DNA of 64,000 nt from Bugula neritina (Eukaryota > Bryozoa > Gymnolaemata > Cheilostomatida > Bugulidae), in assembly GCA_964035545.1 (NCBI GenBank), contig OZ037768.1, positions 17,824,200-17,888,199 of the forward strand, read 5' to 3'. Under the pieces are notes generated by a model. The model worked only from the letters and a program-made list of their open reading frames with translations. It had not been told where the DNA came from and did no database searches. A program made the position numbers and the translations under genes. Each line of letters opens with the position of its first letter. Position 1 is the stretch's first letter. Positions 41,701 to 50,028 of the stretch are shown here, one piece after another.

Positions 41701-42857
41701 TTGCTCCAGATACTCTCAAGAACTTGGGCAACTGGATACTGCACTTCAATGACCGTCTCAGCCAGTACAATGTTTGGGTAATAAAATGTTAACTTTAATT
41801 GTTCATAAGTATCAATATTACTGCAGTATGTGATATTGTACAATGCAAAGAGACGCACTATGTATATAATGGTGGTAGAAGAAGTCGAATTAATTTAGAT
41901 GGAAGGTTTTATATAATAATTGATATGTTTCATGCAAACGTCATAGTAATATTTATGCTTCATCGTTACTATATTTATGCTACCTATCTGTTTACCTGTA
42001 GCATGTGATAAGCCAATACATATTTTATAGGTCAATGAGGCAGAGCCTAATGTGATGTGGTTATCTGGTCTCCATATACCCGAGTCTTACCTCACAGCTT
42101 TGGTTCAGGCAACTTGCCGTAAGAATGGCTGGCCACTGGACAAGTCTACGTTGTACACCACAGTGACCGATTACGCTGAAGCGGATGACGTAACAGAGCG
42201 AGCTCATCAAGGTAATATGTAGTAGGGTGTAGTTAGTCTAATGTGTCACACAGTAAATACAACAATGTTGTGATTTGGTATGGCTGTATATTGTGTGCCT
42301 TCATGCAGTTCTAAAGTCTGTTAAAGGAAATTTTAGTAAATAGATTAAGTGATAAGTACGAGAACTTAAAGTGACTGATGTAATAATGTTGAAAATAATA
42401 TATTTAATATATATTTGTTGTAGTTTGGTAAGCATTTAAGTAGTTTTCTGTTGCCTACCAAGCATACACTCTTTAAATTAAGACTTTTATTGAAAAATAA
42501 CAATATCTGTAATGTTTGTAACGATGATGTCATGCTTTCATTGTGTCATTCTAAATGTTTGCAGGTTGCTTTGTGTCCGGCCTATACTTGGAGGGAGCTG
42601 GCTGGGACAGAGAGAAAGGACATCTGGTGAAGCAGAAACCCAAGCAGCTGGTTCAGGATTTGCCTATTTTGAAGGTTATTCCTATTGAAGCTCACCGCCT
42701 CAAACTGCAAAACACCTTCCGGACTCCGGTATATGTGACTTCAGCCAGGAGAAATGCTATGGGCGTTGGTTTGGTGTTTGAAGCTGACTTGTCTACCACT
42801 GAGCACCTGTCCCACTGGGTTCTCCAAGGTGTCTGTCTTACACTGAACACAGACTAG
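6595..42857 (+). CDS. DNAH10: Axonemal dynein heavy chain 10 (inner-arm I1/f type), complete
   Basis: AAA+ motor heavy chain of the two-headed inner dynein arm of motile cilia; it hydrolyses ATP to slide axonemal doublets. Sixty-nine exons join in frame with GT-AG junctions to 14,100 nt (4,699 aa; human DNAH10 is about 4,470-4,590 aa). The start ATG 6595 has an in-frame TAA at 6589-6591, and a three-codon upstream ORF occupies 6580-6591. P-loops: AAA1 GPAGTGKT at 2062-2069, AAA2 GPTGGGKS at 2343-2350, AAA3 GETGTSKS at 2682-2689, AAA4 GVGGSGKQ at 3030-3037. The end [14 protein letters not shown], the AAA1 block [20 protein letters not shown] and the start MDDPRIEWI match DNAH10 and not DNAH2 or the outer-arm chains, from family memory. 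The extra length is mostly an acidic N-terminal insert. Exon coordinates are given in the part entries. No broken exon was found. Confidence 0.96.
11191..11306. repeat. 29-bp minisatellite, four units, DNAH10 intron 9
   Basis: Four consecutive 29-bp units each begin ACTATGTGT, starting 24 nt after the exon 9 donor. The units differ at several sites. Confidence 0.75.
13308..13795. repeat. About 31-bp minisatellite in DNAH10 intron 12
   Basis: About sixteen units of the pattern CAGCAACCATACACTATAC followed by TATACTACTAT fill most of the first half of intron 12. Variants have TATTATA or CTCTGTAG in place of TACTATA. Because the unit lacks stops in one phase, a long spurious open frame runs from exon 12 through the array. 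Confidence 0.9.
17332..21720 (+). other. DNAH10: DNAH10 part: distal tail and linker, DHC_N2 type (exons 20-30)
   Basis: Exons 17332-17586, 17887-18045, 18305-18524, 18624-18802, 18975-19343, 19711-19944, 20065-20227, 20356-20549, 20863-21092, 21287-21407 and 21572-21720 encode residues of about 1232-1989. The linker, which swings across the AAA ring as the power-stroke lever, is recognisable from [11 protein letters not shown] (exon 23) through ATKELSIEK (exon 24) to [17 protein letters not shown] (exon 27). Confidence 0.9.
22056..22090. repeat. Half-copy of the tubulin-intron foldback family
   Basis: The segment with TTTTCCCAATTTCTCTACTG then CTGCACCTACC matches the right arm of the element at 2405-2473 (TTTTCTCAATTTTTCCGTTA then CTGCACCTACC). 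The left arm is absent. It lies in DNAH10 intron 30, just upstream of the AAA1 exon. Confidence 0.5.
22117..24062 (+). other. DNAH10: DNAH10 part: AAA1, main ATPase site (exons 31-35)
   Basis: Exons 22117-22435, 22562-22714, 22881-23069, 23481-23607 and 23851-24062. They hold Walker A GPAGTGKT, Walker B CFDEFNRI, and the sensor-like [15 protein letters not shown]. All catalytic residues look intact, so this should be an active hydrolysis site. Exon 32 uses the weak-looking donor GTGCGC. Confidence 0.93.
24351..25546 (+). other. DNAH10: DNAH10 part: AAA2 (exons 36-39)
   Basis: Exons 24351-24534, 24639-24868, 24966-25223 and 25348-25546. Walker A reads GPTGGGKS. The following [21 protein letters not shown] and [12 protein letters not shown] blocks are typical of AAA2, a regulatory nucleotide-binding site in dyneins. 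Confidence 0.92.
25842..27781 (+). other. DNAH10: DNAH10 part: AAA3 (exons 40-43)
   Basis: Exons 25842-26096, 26260-26715, 27005-27255 and 27617-27781. The P-loop is GETGTSKS, with Ser in place of the last Gly of the classic GxxxxGK. From family memory DNAH10 orthologues share this, so it is a clade feature and not damage. Walker B is [11 protein letters not shown]. Intron 41 contains a SINE. Confidence 0.92.
26758..26931 (+). mobile_element. tRNA-derived SINE, copy A (DNAH10 intron 41)
   Basis: A tRNA-like head with TGGTCTAGGGGTTAGAGCG (A-box region) and GGTTCAAGCCC at 26805-26815 (B box) is followed by a body containing TGATGTTAGGAAGCGCATCC and AATTGCTCCTGTGCCC. The body matches the copies at 37875-38077 and 54102-54288. 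The 3' end is shorter than in those copies. No clear target duplication was found. Confidence 0.75.
28080..31562 (+). other. DNAH10: DNAH10 part: AAA4 (exons 44-48)
   Basis: Exons 28080-28226, 28457-28631, 29769-29857, 30136-30375 and 31365-31562. Walker A is GVGGSGKQ, split from its following Ser by an intron, and Walker B is VVFLFTDQH. Two of the larger introns of the gene (28632-29768 and 30376-31364) lie here and hold no recognisable element. Confidence 0.92.
31851..33594 (+). other. DNAH10: DNAH10 part: coiled-coil stalk and microtubule-binding domain (exons 49-52)
   Basis: Exons 31851-32084, 32506-32785, 32973-33117 and 33385-33594 encode residues of about 3272-3561. CC1 is the Lys/Glu/Ala-rich helix in exon 49, and the antiparallel CC2 is in exon 52 ([19 protein letters not shown] onward). 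The microtubule-binding tip lies between them in exons 50-51, with [13 protein letters not shown] and [20 protein letters not shown]. Its partner is the tubulin of the neighbouring doublet. Confidence 0.92.
33611..33683 (-). pseudogene. tRNA-like sequence (degenerate)
   Basis: On the minus strand a D-arm-like GGTGTAATAGATAGCAC, a perfect 5-bp anticodon stem CCAGC/GCTGG around the six-nt loop TCGCAA, and a B box GGTTCAAATCCC appear in tRNA order. The anticodon loop is one base short and the acceptor stem pairs poorly, so a tRNA pseudogene or SINE head is more likely than a working gene. It starts just after the exon 52 donor. Confidence 0.55.
33806..35806 (+). other. DNAH10: DNAH10 part: AAA5 (exons 53-57)
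   Basis: Exons 33806-34027, 34306-34589, 34743-34986, 35198-35327 and 35429-35806. The blocks [48 protein letters not shown] and [13 protein letters not shown] identify the AAA5 module. It has no canonical P-loop, as usual. Confidence 0.92.
36597..36666 (+). repeat. 35-bp tandem duplication spanning the exon 59 splice donor
   Basis: Positions 36597-36631 and 36632-36666 are near-identical 35-bp copies. Each carries CATTATAAG followed by GTGAGC or GTGGGC. The first copy provides the donor used in the in-frame model. Use of the second would add 35 nt and shift the frame. Confidence 0.75.
37875..38077 (-). mobile_element. tRNA-derived SINE, copy B, with 13-bp target duplications
   Basis: The direct repeat CTCAAGGCTACTG flanks the insertion at 37862-37874 and 38078-38090, which is direct evidence of retrotransposition. 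On the minus strand the tRNA-like head (TGGTATAGTGGTTAGAGTGC) leads into the body GTGATGTTAGAAAGAGCATC and AATTGCTCCTGTGC shared with copies A and C. The 3' end finishes near TAGCGACTATAAACCCGTG, without an evident poly(A). Confidence 0.85.
39579..39714. mobile_element. 136-bp MITE-like element in DNAH10 intron 64
   Basis: AAATAATTTGGACTATAA at the left end is the exact inverse complement of TTATAGTCCAAATTATTT at the right end (18 bp). Weaker pairing extends further inward. There is no reading frame. Confidence 0.65.
40597..42857 (+). other. DNAH10: DNAH10 part: C-terminal domain (exons 65-69)
   Basis: Exons 40597-40728, 41213-41424, 41610-41777, 42031-42211 and 42565-42857 (stop TAG). Conserved blocks are [68 protein letters not shown] and the C-terminal [12 protein letters not shown]. 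The preceding intron (38922-40596) is the longest in the gene, 1,675 bp, and contains a TIR element at 39579-39714. Confidence 0.94.
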
Positions 42858-43615
42858 GTGTCAGCTGGTAAGATTAGGTGTCAACTGGTAGACGTACAGC
42901 AGATGTAAAACAATTACTTAGTGAGTTGATTTTAGGCAACATTTTAAAACTCTGATATGAATTCTTAAATAACTAGAGTGTTTGTCTAAATTGTGTTTGA
43001 TTGTGTTTACTATTATATTGATTTCATTTATAAATTTTTATTTTCACTGGTTAAATTCCGTCCCTAAATTTGTATGTCTCCGAATTTTTATTGTTATTGG
43101 ATCACAATCATACTATCTATTATTTATTAGTTTTTACCATTTAAACTCCGTCCACGAGTTTGGTATGTAATTTTGTTTTGATGTTTTACTGCTGTTTACA
43201 GTGTTTTACTTCAATTCAATCAAGCAACTTCTGTGATAAAATCATAACTTACATCTTTCTAAAATGTATTTTGTGAATGTAATATATATTATATTTTGAT
43301 TTTGATTGAGTGCTTTTGCATGTGTTGTGGCAGATGTTTATTTTATAAATATACTTATTGATTTAATATTTTGTGTGTTTTATTCATTTATAGAAATATA
43401 AAGCATGTCTTGTCTCTATTAGAAAAATGCTATTGCTTTGCTAAATTAAAATGATCGAAAATTAACAATAATTTCTTTTCAGTCATAGTTGGCAGCTACA
43501 AATATAATATTAGGTAAAGTAATATGAAATAACTAAAAAGCTCTACGTTTTCAGTCATTGGGGCCCCATGTATGTTTTAATAAAGTATAACTGCACATTA
43601 TAACCTTCGAAATAC

Positions 43616-43620
<5 letters not shown>
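42858..43620 (+). other. Probable DNAH10 3' UTR and downstream flank
   Basis: No gene is seen. The only canonical AATAAA in the sense direction is at 43579-43584, about 720 nt after the stop, and an ATTAAA variant occurs near 43446. The true poly(A) site cannot be fixed from sequence. Confidence 0.35.

Positions 43621-43688
<68 letters not shown>
43621..43688. repeat. (TA)n microsatellite
   Basis: Uninterrupted TA dinucleotides for about 68 bp, directly joined to the GGGGGC-hairpin repeat that follows. Confidence 0.98.
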
Positions 43689-43690
<2 letters not shown>

Positions 43691-43960
43691 TTCATATTTG
43701 GGTTCATAGGTGGTCAATTTGGTATGTATAACATCCATAGGGGGCTCTATGCCCATAGGGGGCTGCTCATAGGGGGCACCATGTTTGAGTGTTTTAAATT
43801 ACTCAGAACAGTCTGTTATGGTATATAGACACTATTTTGAAAATAGGCTCACAGAAGGACAATTTGATATTTTCCAATACCAGAGGGGGCTCTGTATATA
43901 TATACAAAAAGCCCCCTAGGGTATTATAAAATATCAAATTACGGAGTTGTCTTCCCAAAA
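43689..43960. repeat. GGGGGC-stem foldback repeat, copy 1
   Basis: Three CATAGGGGGC motifs occur at about 43732-43778. A long hairpin follows: 43858-43892 pairs with 43910-43951 (GACAATTTGATATTTT and AGAGGGGGCT against AGCCCCCTAGGG and AAAATATCAAATT). A related piece lies in opposite orientation at 53515-53628, also abutting a TA tract. Confidence 0.65.
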
Positions 43961-43977
43961 ACTAATGTAACGTTTTT

Positions 43978-45560
43978 TTCACTGTTGGAAACACTTAATT
44001 ACATTGATAATAATATAATTTCAGTTGCTATAATTGTGCCAGGGCTTAAGGTAGAACTTTTATAGAAATCTGGCCTGCATCTCTGTTAAAAAGTTATATT
44101 TGAGTTGTTGTGAGCTTATATATAGTATATCTGCCCCCTATGAGCCTATATATTCTATATCTGCCCCCTATGAGCCTATATATTCTATATCTGCCCCCTA
44201 TGAGCTTATATATTCTATATCTGCCCCCTATGAACTTATATATTCTATATCTGCCCCCTATGAGCCTATATATTCTATATCTGCCCCCTATGAGCCTATA
44301 TATTCTATATCTGCCCCCTATGAACTTATATATATTATATCTGCTCCCTATGAGCCTATATATTATATATCTGCCCCCTATGAGCTTATATATTCTATAT
44401 CTGCCCCCTATGAACTTATATATTCTATATCTGCCCCCTATGAGCCTATATATTCTATATCTGCCCCCTATGAACTAATAAAATCTATATCTGCCCCCTA
44501 TGAACTTATATATTCTATATCTGCCCCCTGTGAACTTATATATATTTTTATGTGCCCCCTATGAACTTATATATTATATCTGCCCCCTATGAACTTATAT
44601 ATTCTATATCTGCCCCCTATGCACCTATATATTCCATATCTGCCCCCTATGAACTTATATATATTTTATGTGCCCCCTTTCACTGTTGGAAACACTTAAT
44701 TACAGTGATAATAATATAATTTCAGTTGCTATAATTGTGCCAGGGCTTGAGGTAGAACTTGTATAGAGATCTGGCCTGCATCTCCGTTAAAAAATTATAT
44801 TTGAGTTGTTGTGAGCTTATATATTCTATATCTGCGCTCTATGAGCCTATATATTCTATATCTGCCCCCTATATGAGCCTATATATTCTATATCTGCCCC
44901 CTATGAGCTTATATATAGTATATCTGCCCCCTATGAGCTTATATATTATATCTGCCCCCTATGAACTTATATATTCTATATCTGCCCCCTATAAGCCTAT
45001 ATATTCTATATCTGCCCCCTATGAGCCTATATATTCTATATCTGCCCCCTATGAGCCTATATATTATATCTGCCCCCTATGAGCTTATATATTCTATATC
45101 TGCCCCCTATGAACCTATATATATATATATATATATATTATATCTGCCCCTTATGAGCCTATATATTCTATATCTGCCCCTATGAACTCATATATACAGT
45201 GTATATATATATTATATCTGCCCCCTATGAACCTATATATTCTATATCTGCCCCCTGTGAACTTATATATATTTTATCTGCCCCCTATGAACTTTTATAT
45301 ATATATTATATCGGCCCCCCCATGAACTTATATATATATTATATCTGCCCCCTATGAGCTTATATAATCTATATCTGCCCCCTATGAACTTGTATATATT
45401 TTATGTGCCATCTTTGAGCTCATATACTATTTATGTGCCGCTATGAGCCTAGATATGTTATATGTGCCCCTTATGAGCTCATATATGCTGCAAGTATGCG
45501 ATCCCCATAAGCCTGTGTATACTATATCTGCCCCATATGAGTTGATGTATGCTATGTGTG
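43978..45560. repeat. 30-bp GCCCCCTATGA minisatellite with higher-order duplication
   Basis: About 45 units of the 30-bp pattern CTGCCCCCTATGAGC + CTATATATTCTATAT occupy 44110-44678 and 44815-45560. The two blocks are each preceded by a near-identical 140-bp non-satellite segment (43978-44118 and 44679-44820, starting TTTCACTGTTGGAAACACTT). The period of this larger unit is about 701 bp. Units decay in sequence and length towards 45560. Open frames across the array are artefacts of the 30-bp period. Confidence 0.95.
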
Positions 45561-47639
45561 CCCTATATCAGCAAGCACAGTCCACAGCGTCTGATGTGTA
45601 TCATAGTAGGTTTATTAATTTGCATATTTTTAATTTGATGTCTTTCTCTGCAATTATGACTTTCAGCTTTAGAAGTTTTTTTTGTTATATGCAGCACGTT
45701 TTCAAATTAAAAAAATTATCAACCTAAGAAGATACATACCTTTTGCTGTCTCCAATTTGCTGCTCAAATTTTTATTTTTGCTTCTGGTAGAAACAGGCAT
45801 TTTTTCTAACAATTTAGTTATAGTGTTTAAAAGTACTATATGGTTTCCCAGCAACCTTTACTTAGCTGAAATGTAACTTTCCAGTGTCAGAATAGCAGTT
45901 TTGACAAAATTTCTCGTATACATATACTGCTAGTAACAGAGAAAATTATCTGTTCCTGCAATTACTTCTACTAAGGTCTATAGAGGGAGACCACATCCCT
46001 ACAATTATGCAAAAGATAATAGACCCCCTGTAGTTTTGGGCCTAGTTTCTTTGCATCTTCATAATAATTTTAATCAGGAAACTTAAGTAAGCTTAGAAGT
46101 TTTTAATTTACTAAAATGGCTGCTAAGAGGGGTACCTTAGTTTGAACCTTATACAGAAATCCTATAATTAGCCTATTTGGCTGCAACTTCAAAAGCACTC
46201 TCATATTTATAAATTCTTTTGAAGGAGTTTACCTTCAAATACTATAATACAATAAAAAAAATTTTTAAGCTGGCTGTTCTATTTTTCTTGGTTTTGTGTT
46301 ATCTCAGTACACGCAGAGTTTATAGTCTCTATGAGAGACCTTTTTCAACTGACTGAGAGCATAATAGCTGAGATCTTGTCTGCTGTCACTACAACACGGA
46401 CTTTTATAATAGGAAATATTAAGAAATGCTTGCAGCTTACCTTTGCTATTAAATATTAGACCCTGTAGAATATAAGATAGGCCCTACTCCAAGTTTCATT
46501 CACAATAAATCTAATGGGAATCAGTAGAGATGATGAATTCAAAGTTATTAACACATATTATTGAAAACTATTTATACACGTCTTACTCTTTTTGTTGGTA
46601 GTCAAATTATATGACTAGCAAGAAGTTTAGATTTTGTTATTCACAATACTTTTTCTAGCTGCATTATTTTACTTGAAAAACTTTCAAAACAGGGAAACCA
46701 ATTCAGCAAATAGTTTTAAAGTTTGAAAAAGGCATGTAGCACCAGTGTTACACTGGTCATCCGTCTCTATAAGAGTAACAATTCAGTTTAATTCCAAATA
46801 GACAACCCCCTCCATATAGACGCCAAACAATATATTCTACTTAGACTGCCTACTGAACAGCTATATTTAAAAGCGTTAGAAAATGAAAATTGTACTTTTT
46901 ATAAATAATATGTATTTTGCTGGAAATATTTTGTTGCATGCAATTAATAGAAGCTGGGGGAAACCTTGAGTATGTCTCATGTAAACACAGTTGGAGCAAA
47001 TACACTAGCTAACTGTAGAATGGCTAAATATTTGCAGCTGTAATACCTCTAAACAATTCAACTACAAAGTAGACATGGATGTGGACATTGTGGGTATTTG
47101 GTAATTAGTATAATAGCTTAACAGTGGATTTGCTCTTATCCTTACTAAGTGACAGGCAAAGTAAGAATTTACAAAATAAAATCTTTTAACAACCTCCTAT
47201 CCCAATACATTAGGCCAGGAACTACGGCAAATTCAAATTAATGATGGGTGTCTTTAGATTGCCTAACTTTTTTGGTGCTACTTACATTTTTCTTTCCTAT
47301 ATTGAAGAAAAAACAGCCATTTAGTTTAGACTTAGCAAAGGCTAGCAACTGTAAGACATGTAGTATTAGTCAAGTAGCTAACCTGTTACACAGGAAACTT
47401 AATAAATAAAATGTTCTGCCTCAGCAAAAGAAGTTTAGGATTTTTACAACCGTGGCTCATTAAATGCTTGAATATTTTTATGTATAAACACCTAAAGTAA
47501 GTTTGTGATTTGAAATTAATAGCAAAAGGTTAGACTCAACTTATTTACTATTGCCTTTCTCGGCCTGGGCCCAACCAGGCTATGCAAACTTAATTGACTA
47601 CTAAAAGTTTATGAAGAACTCGAACAGCTGACGTGTAAA
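45561..47639. other. Gene-free interval
   Basis: AT-rich, with no supported gene. A short segment near 46319-46350 (TTTATAGTCTCTATGAGAG) resembles the 3' end of the SINE family and may be a fragment. ACCAGTGTTACACTGGT near 46741 is a short perfect palindrome. Confidence 0.4.
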
Positions 47640-50028
47640 ACCATGTAAAAGTCAGCCGATCAGCAATGTGTACCAGGTCAACATCCCACTATTATAGTTT
47701 ATATAAAATTCTGCAAGTTCAGTTGTAAAATGCATGCTTCTAGAAAGCAGTTGTGCAACTTTTTTCAAGTGCATTACTTTATTTCATATCTTAAATTTAT
47801 GATCTCTGATGTATTTTTCAAAACAATTAAATTGAGTGTGTATAAAATGCAATTAAAAATTGTATGTCTACGAAAATGACCTGGTACACTTTTGCAGCTG
47901 AAGGCCAGTTGTTACATAACTCTTAGCTTTATTTGTTCTCTATTATACTAGTATGAACTCTTGTTCTCCAATATGCCAGCTATAGTAATGAGCCACCAGA
48001 TTTTGGTACAGAACTCTGATTAGCCGGGTTTTTGAATGGTTTTCTATTACATACATCTGATTGCCTAAATAGTGCACACTCCGTCTACATTTAAGAGGTG
48101 CAAGCTACAGGGTAGTATTATACCATCTTTCTGGTTACCAATCTTTTGTTCACAATAGGCTATTCAGCAAAGATTTTATGGCATGTAAGCCATGGGAACT
48201 ATCAACCCTCTCTGCTGTATATATTTTAGCTTGTAATAGCAAGTCTACATCACAGTGTTACTACCAATATTCTCATATAAACTTATTCAATTTTCTTCAG
48301 ATAATAAAATCCCTCCTTCACTCATAGAAAATAACAAGCAATCATTCAATGATTTAGCTTTGGTAAACTATCATGTACAGTTTTTAAATGCATTTCTTTT
48401 AGACTACCCTATTCTTCAGCTTACCAATACCATAACTTAAAAAATTTGTATTGCAGCTTATGCTAAGCCTGAGTTGGCCGTTTCTGAACCTAAAATACTG
48501 TTTGTCTCTTATATATGGACAATAGGTTGAACTAATCCTATTATATTTACTTGCAGGATTTAAAATGCAAAGTTTAGCAACAACATTGTTTTTTTTTTCA
48601 ATGAATTATAAACACATAAATTATTGGTGTAGAGAAATTGCAATTTATGCTGCTTATGATAACATAATGTTTTTACGCGATCTAATCTCATAGCTTTAAA
48701 ATATAGTAAGAAATTTTTTATGAAAGTACTGCATTTCATCAGTTATAGAGAAAGTACTAGACTTCATCAGTTATAGAGGGTGGCTGCAGATTGCAGAGAT
48801 CCCAGCAGACAATAGGACTTTCAAGAAATGCTAGCTGAAGGCTTTACCCAATACTTTACCATTCAAACATAATGTAATGGGTGTCAACATGCATTACATA
48901 ATGTTGCGACTATGCATAGTAATCTGGCTGTATGAGACAAGGCTTTGTTCATGAATTTAAGCAAATACTTCTGACAAACAACTATTGCTTTACTTAGTAG
49001 CTGGTTTAAACCCATGCAGCTATAACAACAATAATTTTAATGAATGTTGTGTTTAAGCAATGGGTATAAATCATTCTTACTTTAAACACTGAAGTATTAC
49101 CGGGCAATGACTAGTAATGAGGTGGTCACTTTTGATAGACTTTAAAGACAAGTATAAATGAAGCTAATTTACTCCTAAAAAAAATTGCAACCAAAAAAGT
49201 TTATTCTTTACTGAGTATAGGGTTGTCGCATGTTAAATTATAGCCTTAACTAAATAAGTCAAGACAGCAAGTGAACTACTTTAGGTGATAGATGAATACT
49301 CTATATAAAACATCTTTTCTAAATATGTAAACTGCTAAACCCTACAGATAAATAATAAATACATGTGGTTTAACTACTAATGTTTATTGAAACAATTTCA
49401 AAGTTTAGGAGAAAGAACTATAATGAGACAGATGCATAAGCAATATTAGCAGCAGTGATGGTTGATTTAACCTCTTTAGTAGTTCCCATGGCTTACATGC
49501 CATAAAATCCTTGCTGAATAGCCTATTTACTATTGTGAACAAAAGATTGGTAAACAGAAAGATGGTATAATACTACCCTGTAGCTTGCATCATGTAAAGG
49601 TAGACGGAGTGTACACTATTCAGGCAATCAGATGTATGTAATAGAAAACCATTCAAAAACCCAGCTAATCAGAGTTCTGTACCAAAAGCTGGCATATTGG
49701 AGAACAAGAGTTCACACTAGTATAATAGAGAACAAATGAAGCTAAGAGTTTTGTAACAACTGGCCTTCAGCTGCAAAAGTGTACCAGGTCATTTTTTTAG
49801 ACATACAATTTTTAATTGCATTTTATACACACTTACTTTAGATGTTTTGAAAATACATCAGAGTGTCATAAATTTAAGATATGAAATAAAGTAATGCACT
49901 TAAAAAAAGTTGCACAACTGCTTTCTAGAAGCATGCATTTTGCAACTGAACTTGCAGAATTTTATATAAGCTATAATAGTGGGGTGTTGACCTGGTACAC
50001 TTTGCTGATTGGCTGACTTTTACATGGT
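47640..50028. mobile_element. 2.4-kb structure with about 560-bp inverted repeats
   Basis: The left arm 47640-48202 and right arm 49479-50028 are inverted copies over their whole length. Point differences and small indels occur, including a roughly 20-base insertion near 47980-48000 on the left. Each arm also holds a smaller inverted pair GTGTACCAGGTCA/TGACCTGGTACAC (47668-47680 with 47878-47890, and 49779-49791 with 49988-50000). The 1.28-kb centre has no coding frame. This could be a non-autonomous long-TIR transposon or two copies of a repeat inserted in opposite orientation. Confidence 0.75.

Noticed and set aside
44100-45185. Long open frames with YSISAPYE or YILYLPPM repeats
   Set aside because: They arise only because a stop-free 30-bp satellite unit is a multiple of three. 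All three phases read open, no start or splice context is present, and the peptides are pure repeat.
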